NCBI RefSeq assembly: GCF_026393345.1
Contig: NZ_JAPLAI010000032.1
Span: forward strand, 1-59,126
Direction of reading: 5' to 3'
Source: Microbacterium sp.
GTDB taxonomy: Bacteria > Actinomycetota > Actinomycetes > Actinomycetales > Microbacteriaceae
Length of the DNA stretch: 59,126 nucleotides
The position numbers were made by a program, and so were the translations under genes. Below are positions 34,179 through 44,288 of this stretch, in pieces (positions within the stretch are counted from its first letter, which is position 1; each line of letters opens with the position of its first letter). The notes beneath the pieces were generated by a model. That model was not told the DNA's origin and made no database searches. It worked only from the letters and a program-made list of their open reading frames with translations.

Positions 34179-34239
34179 TGAGGTCCCGGCAGTCGTAACG
34201 CCGGGAAAGACGACCGAAAGAGGGGAGAGGGCCCGAATC

Positions 34240-34473
34240 ATGGCGATCACCGTTTACACCAAGCCTTCCTGCGTGCAGTGCACCGCGACATACCGTGCGC
34301 TGGATTCCAAGGGGATCGAATACGAGGTCCACGACCTCTCCGAAGACCCCACCGCCCTGGCCCAGGTCAAGTCGCTGGGCTACCTGCAGGCGCCCGTCGT
34401 CGTCACCGACGAGGACCACTGGTCGGGCTTCCGCCCCGACAAGATCGACGAGCTCGCCGCCCGTCTGGCCTGA
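34240..34473 (+). CDS. nrdH: Glutaredoxin-like NrdH redoxin
   Basis: 77 aa thioredoxin-fold electron donor for class Ib ribonucleotide reductase. The redox motif CVQC is at 11-14 ([18 protein letters not shown]), cis-Pro region APVVV, and the C-terminal WSGFRPDKI is the NrdH signature that distinguishes it from glutaredoxin. ATG 34240 with AGGGGAGAGGG upstream. First gene of nrdHIEF; nrdI starts four nt after its stop. Confidence 0.97.
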   Translation: MAITVYTKPSCVQCTATYRALDSKGIEYEVHDLSEDPTALAQVKSLGYLQAPVVVTDEDHWSGFRPDKIDELAARLA

Positions 34474-34477
34474 TCCC

Positions 34478-34942
34478 GTGACGACCGCGACGTCTTACGG
34501 CAGCGCGGTCCACGAGAACGAGACCGCCGCTCCGCTGCTGGTCTATTTCTCCAGCGTGTCCGGCAACACGGCACGCTTCATCGAGAAGCTCGGGATGCGC
34601 AGCATCCGCATCCCGCTTCTCGCCACCGACGCCCCCCTCCTCGTGCAGGAGCCGTACGTCCTGGTCACCCCCACCTATGGGGGAGGCCAGGGCCGCGGCG
34701 AGGAGAAGGGCGCGGTGCCCAAGCAAGTCATCCGGTTCCTCAACGACGAGCGAAACCGGCGAGGAATCCGCGGAGTCATCTCCGCGGGGAACACCAACTT
34801 CGGCGCTGCGTTCTGCGTCGCCGGAGATGTCATCAGCCGCAAGTGCCGCGTACCGCACTTGGATCGGATCGAACTGTTCGGTACGCCGGAGGACGTCGAA
34901 CGCATCGGCGTCGGATTGGAAAGATGGTGGACGCAGCACTGA
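34478..34942 (+). CDS. nrdI: Flavodoxin-like NrdI
   Basis: 154 aa FMN protein that supplies superoxide or oxidant to assemble the Mn(III)2-tyrosyl radical in NrdF. FMN phosphate loop [12 protein letters not shown], then [22 protein letters not shown] and [17 protein letters not shown] around the isoalloxazine. GTG 34478; the 3' end overlaps nrdE by 19 bp. Confidence 0.95.
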   Translation: MTTATSYGSAVHENETAAPLLVYFSSVSGNTARFIEKLGMRSIRIPLLATDAPLLVQEPYVLVTPTYGGGQGRGEEKGAVPKQVIRFLNDERNRRGIRGVISAGNTNFGAAFCVAGDVISRKCRVPHLDRIELFGTPEDVERIGVGLERWWTQH

Positions 34943-37080
34943 CCGATACGGGGTTCAAGCTGGACTCCCGATTCGATGGGCTCGACTATCACGAGCTGAA
35001 TGCGATGCTCAACCTGTACGACGAGCAGGGTCGCATCCAGTTCGAGGCCGACAAGCGTGCCGCGCGGGAGTACTTCCTGCAGCACGTCAACCAGAACACC
35101 GTCTTCTTCCACTCCCTCAAGGAGAAGCTCGACTACCTGGTCGAGAAGGAGTACTACGAAGGCGCGGTGATCGAGAAGTACCGCTTCGAGTTCGTCGAGC
35201 AGCTGCACCAGCGCGCCTACGACAAGAAGTTCCGCTTCGCGACCTTCCTCGGCGCGTTCAAGTACTACACGAGCTACACGCTGAAGACCTTCGACGGCAA
35301 GCGGTACCTGGAGCGCTTCGAGGACCGCGTCGTCATGACCGCCCTCGGCCTCGCCGACGGTGACGAGAAGCTCGCGAACGACCTGGTCGATGAGATCATC
35401 GCCGGCCGCTTCCAGCCCGCCACTCCCACGTTCCTCAACACCGGTAAGGCGCAACGCGGCGAACTCGTCTCCTGCTTCCTGCTGCGCATCGAGGACAACA
35501 TGGAGTCGATCGCCCGTGGCATCAACTCCGCGCTGCAGCTCTCCAAGCGCGGCGGCGGCGTCGCCCTGCTGCTGTCGAACATCCGCGAGGCGGGGGCCCC
35601 GATCAAGCAGATCGAGAACCAGTCCTCCGGCATCATCCCCGTGATGAAGCTCCTCGAAGACAGCTTCAGCTACGCCAACCAGCTCGGTGCCCGTCAGGGC
35701 GCGGGGGCCGTGTACCTGTCGGCGCACCACCCCGACATCATGCGCTTCCTCGACACCAAGCGCGAGAACGCGGACGAGAAGATCCGCATCAAGACACTCT
35801 CGCTCGGCGTCGTGGTGCCCGACATCACGTTCGAGCTCGCCAAGAACGATGAGGACATGTACCTGTTCTCGCCGTACGACGTCGAGCGCGTCTACGGTGT
35901 GCCCTTCGGCGACATCTCGGTAACCGAGAAGTACCGCGAGATGGTCGACGACCCGCGCATCAAGAAGACGAAGATCAACGCGCGGCAGTTCTTCCAGACG
36001 CTCGCCGAGATCCAGTTCGAGTCGGGCTACCCGTACATCATGTTCGAGGACACCGTGAACCGGGCCAACCCCATCAAGGGCCGGATCAACATGTCCAACC
36101 TCTGCAGCGAGATCCTGCAGGTGAACACGCCCACCACCTACAACGAGGACCTGTCCTACAGCCAGATCGGCAAGGACATCTCCTGCAACCTGGGTTCGCT
36201 CAACATCGCCCTGGCGATGGACGGCGGCGACCTCGGCCGGACGGTGGAGACCAGCATCCGTGCCCTCACGGCGGTCAGCGACCAGAGCCACATCCGCTCC
36301 GTCCGCTCGATCGAGGACGGCAACGACCGTTCGCACGCGATCGGTCTCGGCCAGATGAACCTGCACGGGTTCCTGGCGCGTGAGCACATTCACTATGGCT
36401 CCGAAGAGGGCCTGGACTTCACGAACATCTACTTCTACACGGTGCTGTACCACGCGCTGCGCGCGTCGAACAACATCTCGATCGAGCGAGGCGAGAGCTT
36501 CGAGGGCTTTGCTGACTCGACCTACGCGTCGGGGGAGTTCTTCGACAAGTACCTCGAGCAGGAGTGGGTGCCGCAGACCGATCGCGTGAAGGAGCTCTTC
36601 GCCGGGCACCACATCCCCACGCAGGAGGACTGGCGCGCGCTGAAGGCGTCGATCCAGCAGTACGGCATCTACAACCAGAACCTGCAGGCGGTCCCGCCGA
36701 CCGGGTCGATCTCGTACATCAACAACTCGACGTCGTCGATCCACCCGATCGCGTCGAAGATCGAGATCCGCAAGGAAGGCAAGCTCGGTCGCGTCTACTA
36801 CCCGGCGCCGTTCATGACGAACGAGAACCTGGAGTACTACCAGGATGCGTACGAGATCGGCTACGAGAAGGTCATCGACACGTACGCCGCTGCGACCCAG
36901 CACGTGGACCAGGGCCTGTCGCTGACGCTGTTCTTCAAGGACACCGCCACCACCCGCGACATCAACAAGGCTCAGATCTACGCCTGGCGCAAGGGCATCA
37001 AGACGATCTACTACATCCGCCTGCGCCAGATGGCGCTCGAGGGCACCGAGGTCGACGGCTGCGTCAGCTGCACGCTGTGA
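34924..37080 (+). CDS. nrdE: Class Ib ribonucleoside-diphosphate reductase, alpha subunit
   Basis: 718 aa catalytic subunit reducing NDPs to dNDPs in the cytosol. Substrate-site and finger-loop stretches are intact: [53 protein letters not shown], and [19 protein letters not shown]. The C-terminal shuttle pair is C713-VS-C716 (GCVSCTL), re-reduced by NrdH. There is no ATP-cone activity domain at the N-terminus, as in class Ib. ATG 34924 lies inside the end of nrdI. Confidence 0.97.
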   Translation: MVDAALTDTGFKLDSRFDGLDYHELNAMLNLYDEQGRIQFEADKRAAREYFLQHVNQNTVFFHSLKEKLDYLVEKEYYEGAVIEKYRFEFVEQLHQRAYDKKFRFATFLGAFKYYTSYTLKTFDGKRYLERFEDRVVMTALGLADGDEKLANDLVDEIIAGRFQPATPTFLNTGKAQRGELVSCFLLRIEDNMESIARGINSALQLSKRGGGVALLLSNIREAGAPIKQIENQSSGIIPVMKLLEDSFSYANQLGARQGAGAVYLSAHHPDIMRFLDTKRENADEKIRIKTLSLGVVVPDITFELAKNDEDMYLFSPYDVERVYGVPFGDISVTEKYREMVDDPRIKKTKINARQFFQTLAEIQFESGYPYIMFEDTVNRANPIKGRINMSNLCSEILQVNTPTTYNEDLSYSQIGKDISCNLGSLNIALAMDGGDLGRTVETSIRALTAVSDQSHIRSVRSIEDGNDRSHAIGLGQMNLHGFLAREHIHYGSEEGLDFTNIYFYTVLYHALRASNNISIERGESFEGFADSTYASGEFFDKYLEQEWVPQTDRVKELFAGHHIPTQEDWRALKASIQQYGIYNQNLQAVPPTGSISYINNSTSSIHPIASKIEIRKEGKLGRVYYPAPFMTNENLEYYQDAYEIGYEKVIDTYAAATQHVDQGLSLTLFFKDTATTRDINKAQIYAWRKGIKTIYYIRLRQMALEGTEVDGCVSCTL

Positions 37081-38082
<1,002 letters not shown>

Positions 38083-38094
38083 AGTCCCTGCGCG

Positions 38095-38147
38095 CTCGCG
38101 TCGACCGGTAGTTACAGGAGCGATCCTGTGGCTACCGGCGGCGCGAG
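38095..38147 (+). terminator. Long compound hairpin after nrdF
   Basis: Nested inverted repeats: CTCGCG ... CGCGAG (outer), CCGGTAG ... CTACCGG (middle) and ACAGGA-GCGA-TCCTGT (inner). There is no T-tract. It marks the end of the nrd operon and the start of the accessory region. From 38148 to 38570 no convincing gene is seen in any frame. Confidence 0.75.
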
Positions 38148-38570
38148 TCGTTGTTTGAGCTGACGGAGTCGTGGTCGGACGCTCCGCGATCCGATCCAGC
38201 GGGCGAGACGTGGCGATCGCCGGAGGCACGATTCGGCATCTGCTGTCCGGGGGCGGCACAGCCGGACCTGCACACCATCTCGAGCGGCTCCCGGACGGTG
38301 CTCGTACCTGGTCTGAGTGGATCGGGGCAGACCCTGCGGACGAAACACTTCGTCGATCGTCCTCGCTGTCCGAGCCGCCCGTTTGAGGTCACCTCTCCGG
38401 GCATAAGCCCGGGCGGGTCGTTTGCGAACGGATGCGGCTGTCAGCGAAGCCGGTAGGAGCCGGCTGGGCGCGCCGCGAACACGCCATGACCCCGACGCTG
38501 TTGTGCCCAATTTATAGGACGGCTTGAGCCCGACCCTGCCCGAGTTTCTTGTACATCAGTGCGCGACCGC

Positions 38571-38861
38571 TCAGGGAGCGGCGCGGTAACTGGTCTCCCA
38601 ATAGTGGAACGTGATGGTGACGTCGGGCAGCGCGCGCCGAACCTCGTCGTACAAACGCTCTCCTTCAGCCCGATGTTCGTCCGCGGTGGCCTGGTCCGGC
38701 CAGCCCTGCTGCCAATCGAAGAGCTGCTCGAACTGGTCCACCCAATCCCTCACATCGCGCTCGAGCTGTGGCGGAAGCGCGGGGTCCCCGTCCGCGCACC
38801 GCCCATGAGCAGCCCAGAACGGCCAGCGAGTACCGTAGTCATTGGCGAATCGGTAGTGCAT
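38571..38861 (-). CDS. Small acidic hypothetical protein
   Basis: 96 aa, not recognised. Sequence is rich in Trp, Asp and Glu (YGTRWPFWAAHGRC, DWVDQFEQLFDWQQGWPD, VTITFHYWETSYRAAP) with no membrane segment. ATG 38861 has GAGGAG nine nt upstream, and amino-acid content looks coding. It is the first gene of the accessory region, on the minus strand, alone. From its start to 39123 nothing else is supported. Confidence 0.65.
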   Translation of the reverse strand: MHYRFANDYGTRWPFWAAHGRCADGDPALPPQLERDVRDWVDQFEQLFDWQQGWPDQATADEHRAEGERLYDEVRRALPDVTITFHYWETSYRAAP

Positions 38862-39123
38862 TTGGTGATTCTCCTCGATGGAGCCGTTTGGCGCGCGGAC
38901 AACGACCGGTCTCCGCACGGCGACCTACCCACAACCGAGCGCACTCTGGCCGGCGCGCCAAGGGTCAGCGCGCACGGCTCTCGCCCGACCGTCGGTGCTC
39001 TCGACGGTTGGTTGCCGCGTCGTCCGCCACTCAGCGCCGCTTCGTCGCGGACTGATCCTCATGGTGGCGCTGTGGCGGAGCGGGCGTGGAACGTACGGGA
39101 TGCGTGGGAACTCTGCTTCGAGA

Positions 39124-39153
39124 TTGCATCTCCATCGAGAGCTGCCTTAGGAT
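39124..39153 (+). promoter_or_regulatory. Promoter of the Abi_2-like gene
   Basis: TTGCAT (39124-39129), 18-bp spacer, TAGGAT (39148-39153). Transcription would start near 39160, just before the leader hairpin at about 39170. Confidence 0.55.
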
Positions 39154-39169
39154 GAAGTCAACATTCGGA

Positions 39170-39205
39170 CCCACTCGGCGCAAGCTGGGTGGGTTCTTCG
39201 TTTCG
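39170..39205 (+). ncRNA. Leader hairpin with GCAA tetraloop and T-rich tail before the abi gene
   Basis: ACCCACTCGGC - GCAA - GCTGGGTGGGT forms an 11-bp stem (one T-G and one G-T pair) closed by a GNRA-type tetraloop, then TTCTTCGTTTC. It looks like an intrinsic terminator or attenuator lying between the promoter and the GTG start of the abi gene. It may define a short leader RNA; whether it is a functional RNA is inference. Confidence 0.45.
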
Positions 39206-39216
39206 GGGAGCAGCAG

Positions 39217-40119
39217 GTGAAGAGCTGGATTGACCTCAACGCGCAGGTGCAGAAGCATCTAGAGCGGGGGCTCGACCTGGCCGACGTTCCACGTCAGCGG
39301 TTCGCCATGTTCCTCTACTCAAGCAACTACTACCGCGTAAGCGGATACGCGCGTTGCTTCTACGAGGCCGACGTAGATCGATACCGCAGGGGGACAACGG
39401 CAAGCCGACTCATGGATGTCTACGACCTCGACCGTGCAGTTCGAACCTCAGTGCTCGACGGAGTTGGTGTCCTCGAACCAACGCTTCGAAGCAGGGTTGC
39501 CTTCCACGTCGCGAAGGTAGTCGGAGGCGGCGACGGCTACCTTGATGAGAGCCTTTATCTGCCGGATAGGGATGCGCCGGATCCTCAGGACAAGCCCGCT
39601 ATGCGGCGCTGGCAGGCTCAGGTCAAGAATCGCGACAAGGTGCTGGCGAGCTTTCTTGAAATTCAAAAGCGTGACGAAATCTTCATCCAACACCACGTCA
39701 AGAACGGCGACCCTGTTCCGTTCTGGGCAGCAATCGAAGTCGTCTCGATCGGAACCTTCTCGCGCTTTCTGCGTGCGCTCCGCGACAAGAGCCTCCTAGC
39801 ACCGGTAACTAAGTCACTCTCGCTCGAAGATGAGCCAAAGCTGCTGCAGGCGGTTCAGAACATCGCGTTCCTGCGAAACATCGCCGCGCACCATGGCCGG
39901 CTCTGGAACCGCAGATTCGATGGCCATGTCACCTTGCCGCAGATAGCCCTAAGCGTGAAACGCCAGTACATCTCGACCACGACTCCCGCCGCCGCCCTGA
40001 CACTGCTTGCCGGGATGGTGGATCAGATCGAGGGGCGCAGCTCCTACTCAACAAGCGTGCTCGACCTGGTCCACTCGGTGCCAGATCTCGTGGATGGGTA
40101 CTACCAACCGATGCTCTAG
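39217..40119 (+). CDS. Abi_2/AbiF-family abortive-infection protein (HEPN ribonuclease-like)
   Basis: 300 aa Abi_2 family (AbiD/AbiF-like). N-terminus HLERGLDLADVPRQRFAMFLYSSNYYRVSGYA is the family hallmark. The HEPN Rx4H motif is R220-NIAA-H225 in FLRNIAAHHGRLWNR, with a second basic/His patch at about 91-97 (RSRVAFH), so it is a likely RNase that stops growth when a phage infects. GTG 39217 has GGGGAG six nt upstream. Related AbiF proteins are reported to be held in check by an upstream small RNA, and a leader hairpin is present here. It is convergent with the Mrr-nSTAND gene. Confidence 0.85.
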   Translation: MKSWIDLNAQVQKHLERGLDLADVPRQRFAMFLYSSNYYRVSGYARCFYEADVDRYRRGTTASRLMDVYDLDRAVRTSVLDGVGVLEPTLRSRVAFHVAKVVGGGDGYLDESLYLPDRDAPDPQDKPAMRRWQAQVKNRDKVLASFLEIQKRDEIFIQHHVKNGDPVPFWAAIEVVSIGTFSRFLRALRDKSLLAPVTKSLSLEDEPKLLQAVQNIAFLRNIAAHHGRLWNRRFDGHVTLPQIALSVKRQYISTTTPAAALTLLAGMVDQIEGRSSYSTSVLDLVHSVPDLVDGYYQPML

Positions 40120-40264
40120 CCACGAGGGCCTCCAGCAGTCGGGCGACGTCGGCTTGGTCAACGCCGATCAGATGTGGTGTCTCAGGGGCCGCTCAACGAC
40201 CGCGATATGGATGGTTGCTCGCTGAGAGACTGCCGCCACATCCTCGATGCACCATACGGCGTAG

Positions 40265-42553
40265 TTACTTGGCAACTCGTAGACGCTCGAACAACCTGCG
40301 CAATTCGATGTCATCGGCGTCGGCGAGAACACTCTGTTGCGCGGGGGGCCGAGTCACCTCCTCGGACTCATCAGGCCTGTTACGAACCGCTTCGTAGGCG
40401 TCCAGCCACATGGAGTCCAACGTCGAAAGGCCTACCCGCTCTGCGACCCGCTCCAGTTCGGCAAGTTCCTCCTCGTCTGCGACTTCCTCCAGCGAATAGG
40501 TTAAGAGCGTCGAAACCCACTCATCGAATCGTTGCTCCAATTGGTCCGAGCCGATATCGAGGGCATCGGGGGCATCGTCGAGGACGTTCACGACGGCGTC
40601 CCATTGTTCGCGGGTGTGCGCCTCCAGCGCGATCCGCGTCGCGCCGGCCCGCGTATCGGGAGACAGGTGGCCCCGCTCGAAGAGCTCGACAACGAGGTCG
40701 ATCGCCGTTTCGAGGTCGCTCGTCACGCCACGGTTCCAAGCAGTGGAGAGGCGGCTAATCTCTACGCGCATCCACTCGTGATAGCGGCTCGTAGATCTCG
40801 ACGGCGGACCCGCGTCCGCGAGACCCATCGCGAATAGCAGGCGACCTTCCGGGCCGCGGGCCGCTCGATGCGCAGAGAACCATCGGGCAGTAATCGGTCC
40901 CCCGGGGCGACTAAGCGGTGGGGTGCTGAACGTACGCATGACGGCCTCCCGGAGCTCTTCGAGTAGTAGCCGTTCGTTGCGCGGGCTTGACCGCGCCAAC
41001 TGAGTCGATAGCCAATCCAGCTGCTCGAAGTAGATGGCCGAGCTCCCCAGGCGGACAGCTTCGCTGGGGTTCGAGGCAATCCAGTTGCCCACGAAATCCG
41101 CCACGGACGGATCGGCAATCGAAACCTCGGTTGATCTGCGGTATCGGTGCGTCGACCGAGTGAAGGAGTCGTCAAGTGTGGCGAGGGCTGATAGCACCGC
41201 CCCTGCTCGCTGTTGGCGCTCCCGACTCGCTGCAAGCATGTCGAATGCTGGCTCAAGCTCTTCAAGGGAAATTGCAGCGGGCATAGTGCTCAGCAAGAGC
41301 ACGATGTCTCGCGCGTCATCGTCGAGCTGATTCCGAAAGGCGTGGTTCCACACTCGGTCGGGATTGTCCAAGTTGTCCAGCACGTTGGACAACAGCGTTT
41401 GGTCTTGAGAGAAGTTCGCCAGGGCGCCAGTAGCGTGCTCGATGATTCGCGGGTTGTAGTTCGGATGATCGATGATCTTCAGGTAGCCACCATCCCGCAG
41501 TATCGACTGCTTCTCTCGACTGGATAGCGCACCGGAATGGTACAAGTGGTTGTAGAGGATTAAGCCTCGCTCACGCCGAGAGTAGGACTTGAGCTCGACG
41601 AGCAATCGTCTGATTGGCAGGTCGACTCGATCCAGTTCGTCGTACCAGGCCGTTGCTTGTCTGAGAATGTGTTCGCGGGTGGTTAGCACAAACAGTGTGT
41701 TCTTCGACGCGCGGCAACGCCGAATGAACGATGCCAACCGCTTGTCTTCGTTCTTGATGAGTCTGTCCTGGAGGAAGGTTGCCCCGAGGAAGTCGTCGTA
41801 GAGGAAGATCTGACGCACCTGGCTATCAACAACGGCGTACGCTTCTTCGATGTCCGTAGACACTTCGATTGGTTCGAATCCCTCTGCGACTGCCTCAGCC
41901 ACGAGCATTCGAGCAACGGTTGTCTTGCCGATACCCGGAGCGCCGGACAGCACCAGCGCCTTTTCGTCGTAGAGGCGACGGCTGGCGGTCTCAAAGACAC
42001 CGGTATCCACGAACCGAGGGAGTGCATCGGTCAGTTCATCGAGCATTTGGCGGCTTCGCTTCCAGATTGCAGTGTTGACCGCCTGGTCGAGTTGCGCGGC
42101 GCTCGTGAGCCACAGCTTGACGTGTCTTCGCTCGACCTCTGGATGCGCATTCAACAGAATCTCCAGATCCTCTGCGCCGATGACGTCACCGTCGGCCGCG
42201 ATCCAGGGAGTGAGAACCGAACGGAGCTCCCCCTTGTTCGCGGCGGTCAGCGACTTGGAGGTGACGAATAGGTAGCGAGTCGGCGCGGGGTTAAGTGACG
42301 ATAGCTTTTTCGCTTCCCCCCGCGCGGCTGCCCGCAGTTGCGCGAAGGTGCTTCCTTCCATGTGTTTGCACTGCGCAACCTCGAGAACGCGGGCCGTGCC
42401 GCGCGTCCTATCCGCGGGAACGGTAGCGCGGATGTCCACACCAGCATCTGCTCCGCGAGCAAACACTTCGAAGCGAGTTTTCCGCTCAACTCCGAGGAGA
42501 TCAGCGACAAAGAGTTCAAAGTCGTGATCTGACAGGTTCTTGTAACTTCTCAA
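40265..42553 (-). CDS. Mrr-like nuclease fused to nSTAND NTPase (candidate defence effector)
   Basis: 762 aa. Residues 1-150 are an Mrr-type restriction domain: LSDHDFELFVADLLG, Asp40 in GADAGVDIRA and QCK at 61-63 (D...QxK). An nSTAND3-type NTPase follows: Walker A GAPGIGKTT at 204-212, Walker B FLYDDFLG at 250-257, and VLTTREHIL near 310. The C-terminal 300 residues are helical and irregular, perhaps sensor repeats. This plan (nuclease, STAND switch, sensor) is that of Avs-like phage sensors, but the protein is only half their usual length. Start TTG 42553 with GGAG about 11 nt upstream is tentative. The 145 bp to the Abi_2 gene are empty. Confidence 0.8.
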   Translation of the reverse strand: MRSYKNLSDHDFELFVADLLGVERKTRFEVFARGADAGVDIRATVPADRTRGTARVLEVAQCKHMEGSTFAQLRAAARGEAKKLSSLNPAPTRYLFVTSKSLTAANKGELRSVLTPWIAADGDVIGAEDLEILLNAHPEVERRHVKLWLTSAAQLDQAVNTAIWKRSRQMLDELTDALPRFVDTGVFETASRRLYDEKALVLSGAPGIGKTTVARMLVAEAVAEGFEPIEVSTDIEEAYAVVDSQVRQIFLYDDFLGATFLQDRLIKNEDKRLASFIRRCRASKNTLFVLTTREHILRQATAWYDELDRVDLPIRRLLVELKSYSRRERGLILYNHLYHSGALSSREKQSILRDGGYLKIIDHPNYNPRIIEHATGALANFSQDQTLLSNVLDNLDNPDRVWNHAFRNQLDDDARDIVLLLSTMPAAISLEELEPAFDMLAASRERQQRAGAVLSALATLDDSFTRSTHRYRRSTEVSIADPSVADFVGNWIASNPSEAVRLGSSAIYFEQLDWLSTQLARSSPRNERLLLEELREAVMRTFSTPPLSRPGGPITARWFSAHRAARGPEGRLLFAMGLADAGPPSRSTSRYHEWMRVEISRLSTAWNRGVTSDLETAIDLVVELFERGHLSPDTRAGATRIALEAHTREQWDAVVNVLDDAPDALDIGSDQLEQRFDEWVSTLLTYSLEEVADEEELAELERVAERVGLSTLDSMWLDAYEAVRNRPDESEEVTRPPAQQSVLADADDIELRRLFERLRVAK

Positions 42554-42897
42554 CCGAGAGACACTCCTCGACTATCGGGCTTTACCACAATCATGGCGGG
42601 AGGTTTGGAGAACTCCGCGCGAGTAGGTGACATGTCTGACCGACAATGCGCCGGGCGGGACCGGCATACGCGCGGTCGTCCAAGGTGTTCCGGCGGCGCT
42701 TGTCGGGCGTGTCGGGGCTTCCCTCTACTTTGCTGGCATGCCGAGTGGAACCGAATTCCTGCAGATGACGATTGCCATCTTGTCATGACCAGCTGTCGCA
42801 GCAGCCACCTGGTTGGCGCGCCAATTCAGCAAAGAGTCGCGTCTGCTGCGGCTCGAACGGTTGGCCGCGATCTACCCCCAACCTTCCGGAGGGCACG

Positions 42898-43086
42898 ATG
42901 CAAGAAGAGTTCGCGAAGAGAGTGGGTGGCGCTGGTGCGGAGTTGAACGCGCGACTGGGTCCACTCTTCAAGCAGCAGCGCAGGAGAAAGCGGAAGGTCA
43001 TCGTTTGGCTCGTCGTTGGGTCTGCGTTCGCTGCCCTGGTCTGGCCAGGCCATGCGGCGCTGGGGCCGGGGGCAGCAACTTCGTAA
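42898..43086 (+). CDS. Small single-pass membrane protein (hypothetical)
   Basis: 62 aa, not recognised. An amphipathic, charged N-terminus (EFAKRVGGAGAELNARL, then KQQRRRKRK) precedes one hydrophobic segment IVWLVVGSAFAALVWP, with the positive charge before it predicting N-in. ATG 42898 has GGAGGG four nt upstream. The flanks 42554-42897 and 43087-43453 hold no convincing gene, though several overlapping frames are open. Confidence 0.5.
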   Translation: MQEEFAKRVGGAGAELNARLGPLFKQQRRRKRKVIVWLVVGSAFAALVWPGHAALGPGAATS

Positions 43087-43453
43087 GTTGGCGCTGGGAG
43101 GCATCGGCGTGGCCGCCTCCCTCTTCATCGAGCGTGACACTCGCCGCCAACGTGCTGCCATCAGAGTTGAGCAGGGGGCGAACTCAGCGCGCTCTAGTCA
43201 ACCCGCTGCCGCTCGTGTCCGTCGAGGCGCCGGGCCCGCGCCCGTCAGCCGAAACTAGCGCGCTCCGGGGCGAACCCCATACGTACATTGCCCGCAAGAG
43301 GATCGCGTTGCGTGAGGGGGGCGAGAGGGGGAGTGGCCTCGTCTTTCACGCCACATACCACCGGCACGAATCCGCTGGAGGAAGCTAAAGCCGATCAAAT
43401 AGAGCAACCGGTCATCGCGTGTCTGCCCTTCGGCTCACTGCTAGCTTGGCCTC

Positions 43454-44011
43454 GTGCCGCCCACACCCACCCCAACCCCGCTGCTGATTCAGATGGTTGG
43501 TGGCAGTGAGAGAGCTCTGTGGTGGGGAGTGCCGGTGATCGCCGGGGGCTTCCTCGTCCTCGGTGCCGTGCTTGGTTATTGGTTCAACCGCCTCCAAGAT
43601 GAGCGGAAGTTCAAGCGCGACAGCAACCACCGTTGGGACGAGGACGTACTGCAGCATACGTCCGAGGTGATTGCCCTGAGCGACGCGTTTAAGGACGAAG
43701 CTGTGGGCTGCATCATCAAGCTGACACTGAGGAGGAAAGAAGTCGGGTCCGACGACCCAATGAGATTGACGTTGCCCTGGGAGGAACGCAAGGTGCTGTT
43801 CCCGAAGTACGAACCGCTCACTGCCGAGTGCACCGCCTTGCGACTCGTAGCACCCGAACAAGTTCGCGTTGCAGTGGTCACCCTCGCAACTGAAGCCCGA
43901 ACACTTCTCTCTAGCTTCTCTACGGTCGGCGCCTGGCCAGATACCGATCGGCTTAGCGACGCCGTGGAGGAACTTGAGAGTGCGGTGCGTAGGCATTTCG
44001 ATATCAAATGA
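43454..44011 (+). CDS. Membrane-anchored hypothetical protein in accessory island
   Basis: 185 aa, not recognised. One membrane helix at about 22-44 (LWWGVPVIAGGFLVLGAVLGYWF) and a cytoplasmic, largely helical domain (RLQDERKFKRDSNHRWDEDVLQHTSEVIALSDAF, ... DAVEELESAVRRHF). TAGCTT (43442-43447) ends six nt before GTG 43454, a leaderless promoter. The plan, a short TM then a helical domain, recurs among small island genes, but no function can be assigned. It precedes the Abi-alpha-like gene by 277 bp. Confidence 0.7.
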   Translation: MPPTPTPTPLLIQMVGGSERALWWGVPVIAGGFLVLGAVLGYWFNRLQDERKFKRDSNHRWDEDVLQHTSEVIALSDAFKDEAVGCIIKLTLRRKEVGSDDPMRLTLPWEERKVLFPKYEPLTAECTALRLVAPEQVRVAVVTLATEARTLLSSFSTVGAWPDTDRLSDAVEELESAVRRHFDIK

Positions 44012-44288
44012 AGGAGCGCCCATCTTGGAGCGCTCACCGTCTGATGAGTTGCGTCAGCTACTTCTTCGGTGCTGCGTTCGGCGCTCCCACCACTTCAGCT
44101 CCTTGAACTCGTGCGGGTTCTTCTGGAGCGGGGATAGCCTCCACCGTTTGAGAGTTGCCGGCGCCGACGACCGCGTGCGCGCATCTGAGCAGGGGGTTCG
44201 ACGCACGCGCACATGTCTCGCCCCGCGCGCGCAGGAGCACCCTTCTACGCGAACGATCCAGCGCTTGCCGGCCTCGTAGCATATGAGA

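Noticed and set aside
38112..38510. Minus-strand 132-codon frame after nrdF
   Set aside because: Composition is Arg-rich and low-complexity, there is no ribosome site, and the frame overlaps the nrdF hairpin.
42813..43388. 191-codon plus-strand frame in the island
   Set aside because: Composition is unlike a folded protein and it overlaps, in another frame, the better supported 62-aa gene with a good ribosome site.
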